Below the pieces are notes generated by a model, which was not told the origin of the DNA, searched no databases, and saw nothing but the letters and a program-made list of their open reading frames with translations. Shown here piece after piece: positions 61,601 through 64,000 of a stretch of 64,000 bases of DNA. Source of the DNA: Pseudalkalibacillus sp045920555 (lineage in GTDB: Bacteria; Bacillota; Bacilli; Bacillales; Fictibacillaceae); the NCBI RefSeq assembly GCF_045920555.1, contig NZ_CP174509.1, positions 5,022,001 through 5,086,000 of the forward strand, in the 5' to 3' direction. Each line of letters begins with the position of its first letter. Position 1 is the first letter of the stretch. The position numbers and the translations under genes were made by a program.

Positions 61601-62623
61601 TTAATGATCCTCCATAGGAGGAATTAATAGAAATCCTTCATTAAGCTCATCTTCCACGTTCGAAAAAAAGGTATGTTTCCCCATGATCCATGCCCTCCCG
61701 GAGATCTCTGTCAACACAGCAGGGAGGCTTCCGACTTTTGTCTTTTCGAGAATTCTTCCCCGGAAAAGGGTTCCGACTATACTTTCATGAATGAAGGGTT
61801 CACCTATTTCAATTTTTTGCTGTTCATACAATGTCGCCAGCTTCGCAGATGTACCGGTTCCGCATGGGGAACGATCAATTCCACCAGGTGGTACGATCAC
61901 TGTGTTCTTAACGGTTGCTGAAGGATTCGAAGGTTCGGAAAAAAATTCGATGTGCGTCAATCCTTTTATGAAGCTTGACTCAGGATGAACAACCTCAGTC
62001 GTTTCATTGATCACATCCCGCAGTTTAACGGCAGTATCAATGATGTTACTGGCATTGGAAGGAACTAATGATAAACCTATTTTCTCGGCATCTGTGATTG
62101 CATAGAAGTTCCCCCCATAAGCAATGTCACAATTCACTTCTCCTATCGTCGGAACATCTACAGTAACGTTCTTCAGTAAAAAGGAAGGCACATTACAAAA
62201 CATCACTTCTTCCGCATGACCATCGTTCACTTGAATGGTTACTTTAACCAGACCTGCAGGAGTGTCCAAAGTAAGTTCGGTTTCTGGTTCTTTCACTTCG
62301 ATCATTCCCGTTTCAACTAGAGCAGTACAAAAACCAATGGTGTCGTGGCCGCACATGGGTAAATAGCCTCCGGTTTCGATATATATGACACCCATATCAG
62401 CATCAGGGTGGCAGGGTTCAACCATCAATGCCCCTGACATCACCTCATGGCCTCGAGGCTCGAACATCAGCAATTTCCTTATCCAATCGTAATCACGTTT
62501 CATATGAAGCATTTTATCAGCCATTGTCAGGCCTTCTAACTTTGGTAATCCACTGATGACAGTCCGTGTAGGATTCCCGCCCGTGTGGGTATCGATCGTA
62601 GTAAACAGTCTATCAGCCTTCAT
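61601..62623 (-). CDS. proline racemase family protein, likely 4-hydroxyproline 2-epimerase
   Basis: A 340-residue proline racemase-fold enzyme. Both catalytic thiols are present: Cys in PMCGHDTIGF (around 92) and in DRSPCGTGTSAK (around 255), so it is an epimerase/racemase rather than the trans-3-hydroxyproline dehydratase subtype, which has Thr at the second site. It would turn trans-4-hydroxy-L-proline (or L-proline) into the D form for the adjacent DAO-type oxidase. The ATG overlaps the upstream stop (ATGA), with AAGGTGG ahead. Confidence 0.9.
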   Translation of the reverse strand: MKADRLFTTIDTHTGGNPTRTVISGLPKLEGLTMADKMLHMKRDYDWIRKLLMFEPRGHEVMSGALMVEPCHPDADMGVIYIETGGYLPMCGHDTIGFCTALVETGMIEVKEPETELTLDTPAGLVKVTIQVNDGHAEEVMFCNVPSFLLKNVTVDVPTIGEVNCDIAYGGNFYAITDAEKIGLSLVPSNASNIIDTAVKLRDVINETTEVVHPESSFIKGLTHIEFFSEPSNPSATVKNTVIVPPGGIDRSPCGTGTSAKLATLYEQQKIEIGEPFIHESIVGTLFRGRILEKTKVGSLPAVLTEISGRAWIMGKHTFFSNVEDELNEGFLLIPPMEDH

Positions 62624-63801
62624 TTTTTTGCCACCTTCCCTTTAAATCGGTTATAGCTCAACGGTTCGACGGGGATGGTCGTCTTTTCTCCCATGACAAG
62701 TTGTGCAATGACTTTTCCTGTAATGGCAGCTAAACTGATCCCATCTCCTTCATGACCCGCAGCAATATAAAAGCCTGGAACTTCTTCAACAGGAGAGACG
62801 ATCGGCAAATGATCCTCTGTCCAGGGCCGAAGCCCAGCATAAGTTCGTATCACCATCATGTCAGACATTTTCGGATAGAATCGGATCGCCCTTTTTGCCA
62901 CACATCGAGCAACTTCAAAATCAACTGACGTATCATACCCAACGAACTCGCGACTGCTTCCGATCAAAAAATTTTGGCTTTCTGTTGGCTCGAAAACGAG
63001 AGCAGCTCCATATTTTTCGATATCTTCTTCGACACGACGCTCTCCTCCGAATTTAGAGATCAGATAGCCGAACTCCATTACTTTCCGTATCCCGACAGGA
63101 GAGCTGCGGGAAGCTACAATGATATGCCCTTTTCTTGGGACAATCGGAATAGGGATATCAAGCATTTGACCGATATGGCCCGCCCAAACCCCCGCTGCAT
63201 TGATTACTTTATTTGCTGTAACTGTCCCTGTTGTTGTTCCAATTTTGAAAGTGCCATCATTCTGTCTTTTAATCGTTTTGACTTCAGTATTCGGGAAAAG
63301 CTTTGCCCCCTTTTTCTTGGCATCGTGAAAGAGAGAAAAAGCAAGCATATAAGGGTTGACAGTTGCGTCTGTTTCACATTCAAGCCCACCTGGGAGATCA
63401 TCAGCGAAATAGGAGGATTCCTGGCGGATATCTTGGCGATCAAGCATTCGAAAAGACAAGCCTGCAGCCCTTTGATGCTTGACCCACTTACTTGCAGCTT
63501 CCATTTCCTCTTCCGTTTCACAAACTAAAATGCTTCCTGGAGATCTGTACTCAAACGGCAGCTCAAGCTTTTTACTGAGTTCCTTGACCAACTTTTGGCT
63601 TTCCAAAGACATTTGACTGTCAAAGCCTGGATCCTTATCAATCGCTAAAATATTACCATCGCATTTTGACGAGGTTCCACTCACCAGCTCTCCTTTTTCG
63701 AGAACCATCACTTCCATTTCTGATTGAGTCAGGTAGTAGGTAATAGCTGCACCAATAATGCCGCCACCTATAACGGCTACTTCTGTTGTCATGTTTTGCA
63801 T
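62620..63801 (-). CDS. DAO-family FAD oxidoreductase, D-hydroxyproline dehydrogenase-like (paralogue 2)
   Basis: A 393-residue flavoprotein with VAVIGGGIIGAAITYYL at the N-terminus, SGTSSKCDGNILAIDKDPGF and IAAGHEGDGISLAAITGKV at the C-terminus. Same length as, and by eye about 70% identical to, the gene at 42978-44159. No HcnA/HcnB-like partners adjoin it; those at 44-46 kb may serve both. AAAGGAT site 9 bases before the ATG at 63801. First gene of an epimerase/antiporter operon. Confidence 0.88.
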   Translation of the reverse strand: MQNMTTEVAVIGGGIIGAAITYYLTQSEMEVMVLEKGELVSGTSSKCDGNILAIDKDPGFDSQMSLESQKLVKELSKKLELPFEYRSPGSILVCETEEEMEAASKWVKHQRAAGLSFRMLDRQDIRQESSYFADDLPGGLECETDATVNPYMLAFSLFHDAKKKGAKLFPNTEVKTIKRQNDGTFKIGTTTGTVTANKVINAAGVWAGHIGQMLDIPIPIVPRKGHIIVASRSSPVGIRKVMEFGYLISKFGGERRVEEDIEKYGAALVFEPTESQNFLIGSSREFVGYDTSVDFEVARCVAKRAIRFYPKMSDMMVIRTYAGLRPWTEDHLPIVSPVEEVPGFYIAAGHEGDGISLAAITGKVIAQLVMGEKTTIPVEPLSYNRFKGKVAKK

Positions 63802-63912
63802 ATCATATCGATCCTTTTTCTGATAGTCAGTTATTTAGAATGCAATTTTTGTGCCAAGTTTAAAATAAAGCCACGTCAGCTTTCGATAGAAAAAACATGT
63901 AAAAGAAATTAG

Positions 63913-63925
63913 ATTTTGTCAAAAT
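63913..63925. repeat. single copy of the ATTTTGTCAAAAT palindrome
   Basis: The same 13-bp palindrome that forms the core of the 21-bp arrays, here once, upstream of the last gene. The rest of 63802-64000 holds no gene. Confidence 0.5.
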
Positions 63926-64000
63926 AATTTGACACAACTTTCGATATCAAGCTATGAAAATAGCAATGATCCATACCTTACGTGCTTAAAAAGAGAATCT

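Overview
The window looks like the chromosome of a low-to-moderate GC, spore-former-type Bacillaceae (Bacillus, Halobacillus or Virgibacillus-like). The evidence is strong AGGAGG ribosome binding sites, many GTG and TTG starts, CcpA-type cre sites, an S-box (SAM-I) riboswitch in front of a metI-metC pair, a glgBCDA operon, a caa3 oxidase operon, a GsiB-like KGG stress protein and a YesMN-type two-component pair. Base composition is mosaic: about 8.4-26 kb is GC-richer, while the glycogen operon and 46-53 kb are visibly AT-rich.

Layout. 0-8 kb: 2-hydroxyacid dehydrogenase (cut by the window edge), MBL-fold hydrolase, a solo tnpB element, small stress and membrane proteins, then two damaged genes (a Rieske/FAD oxidoreductase pseudogene with an internally inverted segment, and a frameshifted DUF2817 peptidase-like gene). 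8-13 kb: DUF2071 protein and a four-gene caa3 cytochrome c oxidase operon. 13-27 kb: a one-direction beta-mannoside utilisation cluster: sugar ABC importer (binding protein and two permeases), sensor kinase and AraC-type response regulator, two GH2 beta-mannosidases, mannose-6-phosphate isomerase and a ROK fructokinase, with a cre over the first promoter. 27-29 kb: a second solo tnpB. 29-37 kb: flavoprotein, CocE-type hydrolase / TetR / BCCT transporter cluster, and a GntR / DMT transporter pair whose promoter appears leaderless. 37-40 kb: S-box-controlled metI-metC, then a decayed gene of the glycine/D-proline reductase 'selenoprotein B' family with a TGA at the selenocysteine position and a SECIS-like hairpin after it.

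41-46 kb and 60-64 kb hold two halves of what looks like one D-proline/hydroxyproline catabolic system. The first half has an ornithine cyclodeaminase-like reductase and a three/four-subunit HcnABC-type dehydrogenase. The second half has a proline racemase/hydroxyproline epimerase, a second close paralogue of the DAO subunit and an NhaC-type antiporter under a cre. Between them lie a WYL-regulator cassette, decayed HAD, IS110, MATE and citrate synthase genes, and the AT-rich glgBCDA operon.

The less expected signals are: (1) intergenic arrays of short AT-rich motifs repeated every ~21 bp, two helical turns; (2) the selenoprotein relic; (3) the scrambled Rieske oxidoreductase; (4) the leaderless gntR promoter/operator; (5) paired palindromic operators before the BCCT gene. 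No rRNA, tRNA, CRISPR array, prophage or recognisable defence island was seen.
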